Shown here: positions 16,906-25,610 of the stretch, in pieces
Layout: every line of letters begins with the position of its first letter
How positions within the stretch are numbered: the stretch's first letter is position 1
NCBI RefSeq assembly: GCF_900142365.1
Contig: NZ_FRAP01000024.1
Location: 51,050 to 115,049, forward strand
Direction: 5' to 3'
DNA: 64,000 nt
From: Pseudonocardia thermophila
Lineage (GTDB): Bacteria; Actinomycetota; Actinomycetes; Mycobacteriales; Pseudonocardiaceae
The notes under the pieces: model-generated
Told to the model about the DNA's origin: nothing
What the model saw: only the letters and a program-made list of their open reading frames with translations
The model's database searches: none
Translations under genes and position numbers: made by a program

Positions 16906-17514
16906 GTGAACGAGACGTATCCGCCGCCGACCCCGCGCCCGAGCCGCAGCGACGTCCGCACGCGCCTGCTGGACGCGGCGAGCGAGGTGTTCCTGGAGGC
17001 CGGGTACGCCGACGCCCGGCTCACCGACGTCGCCCGCCGGGCCGGGCTGACCAAGGGCGCCGTCTACTCGAACTTCGCCTCCAAGCTCGACCTGTTCGCC
17101 GAGGTCGTGCGCAGCCGCACCGCCGAGATCGCCCAGCGGGCGATGGCCACCGTCGCCGCCGGCGCCCCCATGGCGAAGACACTGGCCGAGGCGGTCGTCG
17201 GCGAGTCGCGGTGGAGCCTGCTGCTCACCGAGTTCGCCGTCCACGCGCTGCGCCACCCCGAGCTGCGCAGCGCGTACGCCCAGGTCCGGCGCGCCCAGCG
17301 GGAGGCGCTCACCACCGCGATCACCGCCGCCACCGCCGAGGACCCGGCCCTGGCCGAGCGCGTCGCCGGCCGGCCCGAGCACGCCGCGCTGCTCGTGCTC
17401 GCCGCCGTCAGCGGGCTGGTGCTGGACCGCAGCGCCGATCCCGCCGCCGTCGGCGTCGACGAGGTCGCAGGGGCGTTGTCGCTGCTGCTGCCCGCCCAGG
17501 TGGACGGAGGCTGA
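16906..17514 (+). CDS. TetR-family regulator of the YhgE operon
   Basis: A 202-residue regulator with an N-terminal helix-turn-helix (RLLDAASEVFLEAGYADARL ... VARRAGLTKGAVYSNFASK). It probably represses its own operon through the twin TACCnnnGGTA palindromes. The GTG at 16906 follows TACCCT by 6 bases. The next gene starts two bases after its stop. TetR, ATPase-like and YhgE genes together suggest an efflux system whose inducer binds this protein. Confidence 0.85.
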   Translation: MNETYPPPTPRPSRSDVRTRLLDAASEVFLEAGYADARLTDVARRAGLTKGAVYSNFASKLDLFAEVVRSRTAEIAQRAMATVAAGAPMAKTLAEAVVGESRWSLLLTEFAVHALRHPELRSAYAQVRRAQREALTTAITAATAEDPALAERVAGRPEHAALLVLAAVSGLVLDRSADPAAVGVDEVAGALSLLLPAQVDGG

Positions 17515-17515
17515 C

Positions 17516-18262
17516 GTGCGCTGGGAGCTCGATTCGGTGGCGGTGGACGGCACCCACTCGCCCCTGCTGCGGCCCACCTCGCTGGCGCTGCGCAGCGGCC
17601 AGGCGCAGCTCGCGGTCGGCCCCGCCGGGGCCGGCCACACCGCCCTGGCGCTGGCCGCCGCCGGGCGGATGAAGCCGAGCACCGGCCGAGTGCTGCTCGA
17701 CGGGTCACCGGCCCCGGACGTGCTGCGCCGGACCGTCGCGATCGTCGATGCGCCGGGGGTCACCGAGCCCGACGGAGCGCTGCCGCTGGCCATTGTCATC
17801 GGCGAGGAGCTGGCGATGGCCCGCCGGCGCGCGGGGCGCGCCGCCGTCGCCGCGTGGCTCGACGAGCGCGGTGCCCTCCCCCACGCCCGCACCCGCTACG
17901 AAGACGTGCCCGCGCCGCTGCGGCTGCGGCTGACGACCGAACTGGCCGCCGCCCGGCCGGGCGTGCGGGCGCTCGTCCTGACCTCGCCCGACCGGCACGG
18001 CGTGCTGCCGCAGGACTGGTGGGCAGTCGCCTGCGAGCACGCCGGGCAGGGCCTGGCCGTGATCGTGACGGCGCAGGAGGTCGCGAGCGCGCTGCTCGAC
18101 GCCGTACCGGCCGTGATCGGGGCCGCCGAGCCCGGCGAGCCGACGACGATCCGTGCCGAGGAACCCGAGCTCGCCGAGGAACCAGGACCCGCGGACCGGG
18201 CCGGTACCGATGAACCGACCGCGGTCCTGGCCGCGGACTCCGAGGAGAGGAGCGGGTCGTGA
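17516..18262 (+). CDS. Degenerate ABC ATPase-like protein
   Basis: A 248-residue protein laid out like an ABC ATPase but with its key motifs altered. The Walker A site reads GPAGAGHT (residues 35-42), with His in place of the catalytic Lys. No LSGGQ signature is visible (YEDVPAPLRLRLTTE at that place) and Walker B reads RALVLTSPDR without Asp-Glu. The C-terminal 45 residues are acidic and low-complexity. It is coupled to the YhgE gene (GTGA overlap). A structural or regulatory role is inferred. Confidence 0.65.
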   Translation: MRWELDSVAVDGTHSPLLRPTSLALRSGQAQLAVGPAGAGHTALALAAAGRMKPSTGRVLLDGSPAPDVLRRTVAIVDAPGVTEPDGALPLAIVIGEELAMARRRAGRAAVAAWLDERGALPHARTRYEDVPAPLRLRLTTELAAARPGVRALVLTSPDRHGVLPQDWWAVACEHAGQGLAVIVTAQEVASALLDAVPAVIGAAEPGEPTTIRAEEPELAEEPGPADRAGTDEPTAVLAADSEERSGS

Positions 18263-20238
18263 CCTCGATCCGCCTGGCCATCACCGAGCTGCGGCGCATC
18301 ACCGCGGGTCGGCTGCCGAAGCTGGCGGTGGTCGCGCTGTGCCTGATCCCGTTGCTCTACGGCGGGCTGTACCTCTACGCCAACCGCGACCCGTACGGCA
18401 AGCTCGACGACGTCCCGGCCGCGCTCGTCGTGGAGGACACCGGTGTGCGCCAGCCCGACGGCACCGTGCGCAACGTCGGCGCCGAGGTCGCGCAGGAGCT
18501 GCTCGACGGGCACGCGTTCGACTGGTACCGGATCGACGCCGCCGCGGCCGAGGAGGGCGTGCGCACCGGGACGTACACGTTCGCGCTGACCCTGCCGGCG
18601 GACTTCAGCGAGGCCCTCACCTCCACCGCGGACTTCACGCCCCGCCAGGCGGTGCTGGTCCTCACCACGAACGACGCGAACAACTACCTCGCCCGCACCA
18701 TCGCCGGCACGCTCACCTCCCGGGTGCACGACGCGGTCGCCGAGCAGGTCGGCACGGAGGCCGCCGACCGGTTCCTCACCGGGTTCGCGACGGTGCACGA
18801 CAAGCTCGGCGAGGCCGCCGACGGTGCCGACCAGCTCGCCTCCGGGGCCGGCACCGCTCGCGACGGTGCCGACCAGCTCGCCTCCGGGGCCGGGCGGCTC
18901 GCCGACGGGCACCGGCAGCTGCTCGACGGGGCGACCCAGCTGGAGTCCGGAGCCGCCCAGCTCGCCGACGGTCTCGGCCAGCTCCGCGACGGCACGAAGA
19001 CCCTCCCCTCCGACGCCGACGCACTGGCCGACGGCGCCGAGCAGGTCGCAGCCGGCAACCGGAAGATCGCCGACGCGGGCGCGACCGTGGCCGGGGTAGC
19101 GCAGAAGATCGCCGACCGGATCTCCTCCGCCGACGACGAGCTGCGCAGCGAACTGGTCGCCGCAGGCCTCACCGACGAGCAGGTGGACAAGGCACTGGCG
19201 AAGCTGCAGCCGCTGCGGCAGGAGCTGCTCGCCGGCAACACGAAGCTCCAGCAGGTCAACGACCAGCTGTCCCAGCTCGCGGACGGCTCCGAGCAGGTCG
19301 CCGCGGGTGCCCGCAAGCTCGCCGACGCCGCCCCGCAGCTGGCGTCCGGCATCGCCCAGGCCGCCGACGGTGCCGACCAGCTCCACGAGGGGGCGACCGC
19401 GCTGAAGGACGGGGAGCAGTCCGCGCTCGACGGCGCCGTCGCGCTGAAGGACGGCGCGGCCGAGCTGGCCTCCGGCGTCGGCAAGCTCGCCGACGGGGCC
19501 GCCCAGCTGCACGACGGGCTGGAGTCCGGTATGGCGGGCGTCCCGGCGCTCGACGACGACACCCGCACCGCCACCGCGCAGACCATCGCTGATCCACTCG
19601 CGGTGCGGAACGTCGCCGAGAACGAGGCCGCCGACTACGGCGCCGGGCTCGCTCCCTTCTTCATGACGCTGGCCGCCTGGATCGGCGCTTACGTGCTGTT
19701 CCTGCTCCTGCAGCCGCTGTCGACCCGCGCGATCGCAGCGAACCAGCCGTCGTGGCGGGTGGCGCTGGGCGGCTGGCTGCCGGCGGCGCTGCTGGGGATG
19801 GTGCAGACCACCGTGCTCTACCTCGTGCTGATGCTCGGGCTCGGCATCGAGCCGGTGCACCCCGTGCTCACCCTGGGCCTGATGTGGCTCGCCTCGGCCT
19901 GCTTCACCGCCGTCGTCCACGGGCTCAACGCCCTGCTCGGCGCGACCGGTCAGTTCCTCGGTCTCGTGCTGATGGTGCTGCAGCTGGTCAGCGCGGGCGG
20001 CACGTTCCCGTGGCAGACGATCCCCGACCCGCTCTACCCGCTGCACTACGCGCTACCGATGAGCTACGTGATCGACGGGCTGCGCCAGCTGATGTACGGG
20101 GGCGAGCTGATGCGCGTCGCCGGCGACACCGGCGTGGTGCTGGTGTGGCTGGTCGCCGGGCTCGCCCTGGCCACGTACGCCGCACGGGCGCGACGCGTGT
20201 GGACCCCGGCGCAGGTCCGCCCCGAGCTGGTGCTGTGA
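18259..20238 (+). CDS. YhgE/Pip-family membrane protein
   Basis: A 659-residue protein of the ABC-2-like YhgE/Pip group, related to ESX/type VII accessory and phage-infection proteins. One N-terminal helix (about residues 22-42) is followed by a long extracytoplasmic region with 11-residue-type repeats (GADQLASGAG, LADGHRQLLDGATQLESGAA), which predict coiled coil, and about five C-terminal helices. It forms an operon with the TetR and ATPase-like genes. Substrates of this family are mostly unknown. Confidence 0.82.
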   Translation: MTSIRLAITELRRITAGRLPKLAVVALCLIPLLYGGLYLYANRDPYGKLDDVPAALVVEDTGVRQPDGTVRNVGAEVAQELLDGHAFDWYRIDAAAAEEGVRTGTYTFALTLPADFSEALTSTADFTPRQAVLVLTTNDANNYLARTIAGTLTSRVHDAVAEQVGTEAADRFLTGFATVHDKLGEAADGADQLASGAGTARDGADQLASGAGRLADGHRQLLDGATQLESGAAQLADGLGQLRDGTKTLPSDADALADGAEQVAAGNRKIADAGATVAGVAQKIADRISSADDELRSELVAAGLTDEQVDKALAKLQPLRQELLAGNTKLQQVNDQLSQLADGSEQVAAGARKLADAAPQLASGIAQAADGADQLHEGATALKDGEQSALDGAVALKDGAAELASGVGKLADGAAQLHDGLESGMAGVPALDDDTRTATAQTIADPLAVRNVAENEAADYGAGLAPFFMTLAAWIGAYVLFLLLQPLSTRAIAANQPSWRVALGGWLPAALLGMVQTTVLYLVLMLGLGIEPVHPVLTLGLMWLASACFTAVVHGLNALLGATGQFLGLVLMVLQLVSAGGTFPWQTIPDPLYPLHYALPMSYVIDGLRQLMYGGELMRVAGDTGVVLVWLVAGLALATYAARARRVWTPAQVRPELVL

Positions 20239-20270
20239 CCTGCGCGACGACGTGCGCGACCTGACGGATC

Positions 20271-20314
20271 GGTAAGGCAAGAAGATGGCAAGAAGCGCGC
20301 AAACCTTCCCCAAG
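20271..20314 (+). promoter_or_regulatory. 11-bp-phased GGCAAG array
   Basis: GGCAAG at 20276 and 20287, CGCAAA at 20298 and CCCAAG at 20309 are spaced exactly 11 bases apart, just upstream of the -10 element of the next gene. Direct repeats with one helical turn period are typical targets of OmpR/PhoP-type response regulators. A matching array lies at 46812-46849. Confidence 0.5.
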
Positions 20315-20355
20315 AACGGTGGCCGTCCCGCCGGCGACCCCATAGCGTCGTGCTC

Positions 20356-20778
20356 ATGGACTCCGGCCACGCGCCGTCGCGCACCACTCCCTGCGCCCGC
20401 CGGTACCGGGGCCCCTCCGGGGTGGGCCACACGCTGGTCGTCCTGTGCGCCTGGGCGCTGGCCGGACTCGTCACGCTCGCCGTCGCCGCCAAGACGAAGA
20501 TCGGGCCGGTCGTCGTCGAGCTCACCCGCAGCCACGGGGTGCACGCCGGGGACGTCCTCGCCGCCGTCGTCATGTCGCTCTTCGCGATGACCGTGACGGT
20601 GCTCGTGATCGCGCACTTCTGGGCGGCCCGGCGCCGGGCGCGGCGGGCGCACCGGTACGCCGCGGTGGGGTACGGCACCCTCAGGTGCGACGCCCGCGCG
20701 CACGGACGCCAACAGGGCCCGGCCCGCGCGCACGACCACGACGGGCACGACCGGAGCCGGTACGCCTACCGCCGCTGA
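20356..20778 (+). CDS. Small membrane protein of unknown function
   Basis: A 140-residue protein with two membrane segments near residues 29-47 (LVVLCAWALAGLVTLAV) and 71-93 (LAAVVMSLFAMTVTVLVIAH), followed by a basic, His-rich tail (AHDHDGHDRSRYAYRR). No family is recognised. The ATG lies exactly 7 bases after TAGCGT, indicating a leaderless mRNA. The upstream 11-bp array suggests control by a two-component system. The 282 bases that follow hold no convincing gene. Confidence 0.7.
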   Translation: MDSGHAPSRTTPCARRYRGPSGVGHTLVVLCAWALAGLVTLAVAAKTKIGPVVVELTRSHGVHAGDVLAAVVMSLFAMTVTVLVIAHFWAARRRARRAHRYAAVGYGTLRCDARAHGRQQGPARAHDHDGHDRSRYAYRR

Positions 20779-21060
20779 CGCCCGGGGAGCTGCGGAACGA
20801 AGCGCCTGAGGGACGAGGGCACGAGCACCGGAGGAGCACCTCGACGACCCACCGGTCCGCGAGCCCGGTCGGTTGCGGAGCCGTCCTCGACGCGGGGAGC
20901 GCGTGAGCCGCGCTCGGCGACGGAGGGCCGGGCGCGATCAACGCTGCGGCTCTCCTGCCACTCGCCGTCCCTGCCCTCGGCCGACGACACCGTCGCCGCA
21001 CCGATGAGTCCGGGCGGTCCGGCCGGTCCACCCTCGCGCACCGACCCGAGGAGGACCGTC

Positions 21061-21564
21061 GTGACCGCACCCCTGACCGATCCCGATCCCCGCTACGGCG
21101 AGCCGGGCGCCCCGCCGACCGAGTGGGCCGAGGCGGAGCGGATCCTGGCCACCGCCGAGCTGTACTGGATCTCCACCGTCCGCCCGGACGGCCGCCCGCA
21201 CGTCACGCCGCTGCTCGCCGTCTGGGACGACGGCGCCCTGCACGTCTGCACGGGCGCCGCCGAGCGTAAGGCGCGCAACATCGCGGCCAACCCGCGGGTC
21301 GCGCTCACGACCGGCCGGAACGACCTGGTGGGCGGCACCGACGTGGTCGTCGAGTGCGTCGCCCACCGGGTCACCGATCCGGCCCGGCTGGCCGAGCTCG
21401 CCACCGCCTGGGAGAAGAAGTACGGCGCCGACTGGCACTTCGACGTCGGCGCTGAGGGCTTCACCGGGCCCGGCGGTGTGGCCTGGGTGTTCCGGCTCGA
21501 CCCGACGACGGCGTTCGCCTTCGGCAAGGGCCCCTACCGCCAGACCCGCTACCGCTTCACCTAG
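21061..21564 (+). CDS. Pyridoxamine 5'-phosphate oxidase-family flavoprotein
   Basis: A 167-residue split-barrel flavin-binding protein: ELYWISTVRPDGRPHVTPLL, KARNIAANPRVALTTGRNDL and the C-terminal FAFGKGPYRQTRYRF. The family binds FMN or F420 and includes detoxifying reductases; the substrate is unknown. The GTG at 21061 has a GAGGAGG ribosome site. It stands alone, convergent with the DsbA-like gene. Confidence 0.82.
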   Translation: MTAPLTDPDPRYGEPGAPPTEWAEAERILATAELYWISTVRPDGRPHVTPLLAVWDDGALHVCTGAAERKARNIAANPRVALTTGRNDLVGGTDVVVECVAHRVTDPARLAELATAWEKKYGADWHFDVGAEGFTGPGGVAWVFRLDPTTAFAFGKGPYRQTRYRFT

Positions 21565-21583
21565 CAGTCCCGGGAGCGGCCGG

Positions 21584-22264
21584 TCACTGGACGGCGGCCC
21601 GCAGCGCCTGGTCGGTCAGCGGGATCCGCTGTCCGTCCACGAGCACGGTCGGGGTGCCGTTCACCCCCGCCTTCGACGCCGCGTCGGTCGAGTTCTCCAC
21701 CCAGCCGCGGTAGGTCCCGTCGGCGACGCACTGCTCGATCGAGTCGGGGGCACCGGCCTGGCGGGCCAGCTCGACCAGCCGCGAGTCCGGCAGGCCCGGA
21801 CCGCCCTCCGGCGGCTGGTTCTCGAAGAGCAGCTTCGCGAACTGCGGATACACCCCGGCGTCGGCCGCGCACCCGGCCGCCGCCGCGGCCCGGGTCGAGT
21901 ACTGCGTGGACGAGAGCCGGTCGAGGATCGCGATCGGGTGGTAGACGATCTTCGCCGTGCCCTCCGCGACGAGCTCGTCGAGCGTGGCACCCGACTGCAC
22001 CTCGTAGGCGCGGCAGACCGGGCACAGGAAGTCCAGGTAGACGTCGATCGTGTGGCGTGCGGCGGGATCGCCGACGACGATCCCGCCCACGACGGTCCCG
22101 GCCGGCGCTGGTGCGGACTCGGCCGATCGCTGCGCGTACCAGACGCCGAACCCGACGGCACCGGCGAACAGCACGAGCACGAGGATCGCCGCGATCGTCG
22201 CCCCGGACGGTCCGCGGCGGCCGATCGTCTTGCGCATGTTCACCGTGCGCTGTGCAGCGCCCAT
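21584..22264 (-). CDS. Membrane-anchored DsbA-family thioredoxin
   Basis: A 226-residue protein with one N-terminal anchor (residues 22-44) and a thioredoxin domain with a CPVC redox motif in VYLDFLCPVCRAYE, plus the cis-Pro loop NGTPTVLVDG. It should form or isomerise disulfides in exported proteins. It starts 3 bases after the MauE-like gene ends, so the two form an operon. Confidence 0.88.
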   Translation of the reverse strand: MGAAQRTVNMRKTIGRRGPSGATIAAILVLVLFAGAVGFGVWYAQRSAESAPAPAGTVVGGIVVGDPAARHTIDVYLDFLCPVCRAYEVQSGATLDELVAEGTAKIVYHPIAILDRLSSTQYSTRAAAAAGCAADAGVYPQFAKLLFENQPPEGGPGLPDSRLVELARQAGAPDSIEQCVADGTYRGWVENSTDAASKAGVNGTPTVLVDGQRIPLTDQALRAAVQ

Positions 22265-22267
22265 TCC

Positions 22268-22771
22268 TCACTCCGTCCCGACGCCGACCGCGCGGCGCCC
22301 TCGTTCGTCCTCGACCGCACGGCCGGCCAGCCGCCCGTCGAGCGCGAACCGGCTCGCCGGTCGCCAGGCGAGCAGCAGCGCGACGAGCAGCAGCCCGCCG
22401 TCGCGGATCAACTCCCAGCCGTACTGCGGTTCCTCGTCGGCGGCGAGCAGGCCGCCGGACCCGAAGCATCCGCAGTCGATCCGCAGCCCGCGGGCCCACG
22501 CCGACGCGATCCCGATCACGAACGCCGCCATCAGCACCGCCGACGCGATCGCCGCCGGCCGCACGAAGATCCCCGCCACGAGCAGCAGCGCCAGCAGGAC
22601 CTCCACCAGCGGCAGCGCCGCGCCGACGATCGGCACGACGGCCTCGGGCAGCAGGTCGTAGGCACGCACGGCCCGCACCGACGCGTCCAGATCGGTGACC
22701 TTCGCCAGGCCGGCCCACAGCCACACCCCGCCGAGCAGCAGGCGGGCGAGGGTCGCCAGAACACGGGTCAT
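22268..22771 (-). CDS. MauE/DoxX-like membrane protein
   Basis: A 167-residue protein with four predicted helices (ATLARLLLGGVWLWAGLAKV, VVPIVGAALPLVEVLLALLL) and the CGCFGSGG motif typical of methylamine-utilisation MauE-like proteins, which pass electrons to periplasmic thioredoxins. It is coupled to the DsbA-like gene, so it is the likely reductant or oxidant channel for it. The ATG at 22771 has only a weak ribosome site. Confidence 0.82.
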   Translation of the reverse strand: MTRVLATLARLLLGGVWLWAGLAKVTDLDASVRAVRAYDLLPEAVVPIVGAALPLVEVLLALLLVAGIFVRPAAIASAVLMAAFVIGIASAWARGLRIDCGCFGSGGLLAADEEPQYGWELIRDGGLLLVALLLAWRPASRFALDGRLAGRAVEDERGRRAVGVGTE

Positions 22772-22859
22772 ACCCTGTGGGTCGTGCGCGGAGCCCGTCC
22801 GGTTCCCGGGTCGCACCGATCTCACCCGTCCGGGGCGGTGGGCGTCGTAGGCTCTGCGG

Positions 22860-23015
22860 ATGCCCCGCTCGACGTCCGCGGTGCGCCGGCTGGCGCTGTT
22901 GGTGGTCGCGATCGCGCTGTGCACGGGCGCGGGCTGGCAGCTGGGCAGGCTGGCCGAACCGGCGCTGCCCCCGCCCTCGTACGACCTCCCGGCCTCCGGC
23001 GGGCATCACCACTGA
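22860..23015 (+). CDS. 51-residue anchored peptide with His tail
   Basis: A short gene with a hydrophobic N-terminal segment (LALLVVAIALCTGAGWQL, residues 11-28) and a Pro-rich tail ending GGHHH. The ATG lies 6 bases after TAGGCT (22848-22853), as in other leaderless genes here. Its stop overlaps the ATG of the P-type-ATPase-like gene (TGATG), so it is the first gene of that operon. No family is recognised. The terminal His triplet could bind a metal ion (inference). Confidence 0.55.
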   Translation: MPRSTSAVRRLALLVVAIALCTGAGWQLGRLAEPALPPPSYDLPASGGHHH

Positions 23016-24571
23016 TGGCGACGGTCACCGCGGCGGCTCCCGCGGACCGGGAGTGGACGCGCCTGGTCACCGTGATCGGGTTCGGCCTGCCCGTGCTCGT
23101 CCTCGCGGTCGTGCCGCCCCTGCAGTACCCGTACTGGCAGTGGACGGCGCTGGTGCTCACCACACCCGTCGCGACGTGGGGTGCGTGGCCGATCCACCGC
23201 GCCGCGCTGCGCGGGCTGCGCCGCGGCGACGCCGGCCCGGACGTGGTCACCGCGCTCGCGGTGGCCTGGGCGTACGGGTGGTCGCTGTGGGCGATGTTCT
23301 TCGCCGGTGCCGGGACCACCGAGCACACCCACCCGGTGGAGCTGCTGGCTCCGCGGGCGAGCGTGACCGCGCAGATCTACTTCGAGGTGGCCGTGGTCGT
23401 CGCGGGTGCGGGGCTGGCGCTGCGCCGGTACCTGCCCCGCGTCGAGCACCACGATCCCGGCGAGGCGTTCCCTCCGGCGCGCACCGCCCGCTGGGCCGGG
23501 CGCTGGTACGGGCCGGTGACGCTGTGCCTGACGGGCGCCGCCACCGGGTTCTGGTGCGGGGCGGAGCTGCCGACGGTGGCTGTGCCGGCCGGGCTCGCCG
23601 TGCTGGCGATCGCCGCTCCACTGGCGGTCACCGAGGCCGTCCCGGTCGCCGTGGCCGCGGGCCTGCGCCGCGCCGCCGCGACCGGCGTGGTCGTCGGGGA
23701 GGAAGCGGCACCGGCCGCGGCGGCGGTCGACACGATCGTCCTCGGGCGGGCGCTGCTGCACCGGCCGGTGGCCGTCACCGGGATCACGGTCGCCCGCGGC
23801 ACCGCCGAGGGTGACGCGCTCGCCGTCGCCGCCGCGCTCGCCGGGCACTCCCCCGACGCCCGCATCTCCGCGCTGGCCGGCGCCGCCGCGTTCCCGCCGT
23901 CGGTGAGCGATCTCGCCGTCGACGCCGCGGGCAGCGTCCGCGCGACCACCGGCGCCCGGCACGTCGCGCTCGGCCCGCCCGCCGCGCTCGGCGTGGAGGT
24001 GCCCGACGCGCTGGGCACGCCCGATCTCGTCGTCGTGTGGGACGGGCAGGTGCGGGCCGGCTTCACCGTCGAGACGGGCCGCCATCCCGGCGCCGCGGCC
24101 GTCGTCGCCGAGCTGCGCAGGCTGGGACTGATCCCGGTGCTGCTGACCGCCGCGGACGAGGCGGATTCCCTGGCCGACGGGCTCGACGTCGACGTGGTGC
24201 TGCCCGCCGCCGGACCCGCCGCGAAGGTGGCGGTCGTGCGCCGGCTGCGGGCCGACGGGCACACCGTGGCGGTCGTCGCGGGCCCGGGGGCCGCGCACCT
24301 GGAGGCAGCCGATCTGCCGGTCGCCGTGGGCGCGCCGAGCGTCCGCGGCATCGGCCTGCCCGCCGGGGCGCCCGAGGCGCTGCCCGGCGCGCTGCGCCTC
24401 GCGCGGCGGATCACCGGGACCGCCGAGATCGGGCTGGCAGTGGCGCTCGGCGCAGCACTGGTGGGGCTGCCGGTGGCCGCGGCCGGCTTGATCCACCCGC
24501 TGCTGGCGGCCGTGGTGGGCCCTGGTGTCACCGCGGCCGTCGTGCTCAACGCGCTGCGGCTGCGCCGGTGA
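23015..24571 (+). CDS. P1B-type ATPase-like membrane protein lacking catalytic motifs
   Basis: A 518-residue protein with the layout of a heavy-metal P-type ATPase but none of its active sites. Six to seven membrane helices are predicted. The metal CPx region reads IAAPLAVTEAVPVA (199-212). At the phosphorylation site VDTIVLGRALL (238-248) stands where VDTVVFDKTGT is expected, so the catalytic Asp is Gly. TGD is TAA (378-380) and GDGIND is GPGAAH (423-428). It cannot pump by the known mechanism. Many relatives are annotated simply as metal ATPases. It is coupled to the 51-residue peptide. Confidence 0.72.
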   Translation: MATVTAAAPADREWTRLVTVIGFGLPVLVLAVVPPLQYPYWQWTALVLTTPVATWGAWPIHRAALRGLRRGDAGPDVVTALAVAWAYGWSLWAMFFAGAGTTEHTHPVELLAPRASVTAQIYFEVAVVVAGAGLALRRYLPRVEHHDPGEAFPPARTARWAGRWYGPVTLCLTGAATGFWCGAELPTVAVPAGLAVLAIAAPLAVTEAVPVAVAAGLRRAAATGVVVGEEAAPAAAAVDTIVLGRALLHRPVAVTGITVARGTAEGDALAVAAALAGHSPDARISALAGAAAFPPSVSDLAVDAAGSVRATTGARHVALGPPAALGVEVPDALGTPDLVVVWDGQVRAGFTVETGRHPGAAAVVAELRRLGLIPVLLTAADEADSLADGLDVDVVLPAAGPAAKVAVVRRLRADGHTVAVVAGPGAAHLEAADLPVAVGAPSVRGIGLPAGAPEALPGALRLARRITGTAEIGLAVALGAALVGLPVAAAGLIHPLLAAVVGPGVTAAVVLNALRLRR

Positions 24572-24603
24572 GCGCCCGGGAGGTGCGGATCAATCCCCGC
24601 AGA

Positions 24604-25509
24604 TCAGCCGCAGTGGTCCTCGTGGTGGGCGTGCGCGTGCGCCTCGACCTGCAGCGTCGTGTGCACCACCCCGAACCGTTCCCGCAGCATCGCGCCGGCG
24701 TGGTCGAGCACGGACCCCTCGCCGCAGCCGGTGCGCGCCGCGGGCGTGACGACGACGTGCGCGGACATGGCGGGCCGCCGGTCGTTGATCGCCCAGACGT
24801 GCAGGTCGTGCACCCCGGCGACGCCGGGCACGGCGAGCAGCGCGGCCTTCACCTCGGCCACGTCGATGTGCCGGGGCGCGCCCTCCAGCAGCACGTGCCA
24901 GACCTCGCGCAGCAGCGTGACCGCGCGCGGCAGGATCAGCGCGGCGATGAGCAGCGACGCGACCGTGTCGGCGTAGGGCCAGCCGGTCGTCATCAGCACG
25001 ACCGCGGCGAGGATGACGCCGACCGAACCGAGCGCGTCGCCGAGGACGTGCAGCGCTGCGCCGCGCAGGTTCATGTTGCGCCGGTCGCCGCCGGCGAGGA
25101 CGACCAGCGAGATCACGTTGCCGACCAGGCCCAGTGCACCGATGAGCAGCATCGGCAGGCCGGGCACCTCGGCGGGTTCGACGAGGCGGCCGACGCCCTC
25201 GGCCACCACCCACACCACGACGACGACGAGGGCGAGCGCGTTGAGACCGGCGACGAGCACCTCGACGCGGCCGAGTCCGTAGGTGCGCTCCATGCTCGCC
25301 GGCCGTCCCGCGAGCGCGGCGGCGATCAGCGCGGCGACGAGCGCACCGGCGTCCGTGAGCAGGTGGCCCAGGTCGGCGAGCAGGGCCAGCGAGCCGGTGA
25401 GCGCGGCGCCGATCGCGCCCAGCACCGTGGCGGCAACGGTGACCGCCAGCGCGACGGCGAGTCGTCGCCGATCACCGCCGGCGTGTCCGTGTCCGTGCCC
25501 GTGGCCCAT
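24604..25509 (-). CDS. Cation diffusion facilitator (CzcD/ZitB-like)
   Basis: A 301-residue proton-coupled metal exporter with a His-rich start (GHGHGHGHAGG), six helices, and the transport-site motifs HLLTDAGAL (helix 2) and HVLGDALGSVG (helix 5). The cytosolic C-terminal domain ends HAHAHHEDHC. Zinc or cobalt/nickel is the likely cargo. The ATG at 25509 was chosen; an ATG at 25539 would lie inside a palindrome that looks like an operator. Convergent with the ATPase-like gene. Confidence 0.9.
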   Translation of the reverse strand: MGHGHGHGHAGGDRRRLAVALAVTVAATVLGAIGAALTGSLALLADLGHLLTDAGALVAALIAAALAGRPASMERTYGLGRVEVLVAGLNALALVVVVVWVVAEGVGRLVEPAEVPGLPMLLIGALGLVGNVISLVVLAGGDRRNMNLRGAALHVLGDALGSVGVILAAVVLMTTGWPYADTVASLLIAALILPRAVTLLREVWHVLLEGAPRHIDVAEVKAALLAVPGVAGVHDLHVWAINDRRPAMSAHVVVTPAARTGCGEGSVLDHAGAMLRERFGVVHTTLQVEAHAHAHHEDHCG

Positions 25510-25521
25510 GCCGCCACTAAA

Positions 25522-25541
25522 ACATGCATGAGTGCGCATGT
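25522..25541. promoter_or_regulatory. Candidate metal-regulator operator
   Basis: ACATGC-N8-GCATGT is a perfect inverted repeat 12 bases upstream of the CDF exporter start. Position and symmetry suit an ArsR/SmtB-type repressor, but no such gene is nearby. Confidence 0.4.
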
Positions 25542-25610
25542 CTAGCTGAGGGTGCCCTAACCCTCCGGTGGGAGGGTTTCGCCCGTGCCTCCCGGGGAAC
25601 CCGGCACGAC

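Noticed and set aside
20779..21060. Possible small gene between the 140-residue membrane protein and the PPOX gene
   Set aside because: Open frames exist on both strands but have no start signal or recognisable sequence.
21476..23014. N-terminal extension of the ATPase-like protein on the plus strand
   Set aside because: It is antisense to the DsbA-like and MauE-like genes and has shadow-frame composition; ATG 23015 is the real start.
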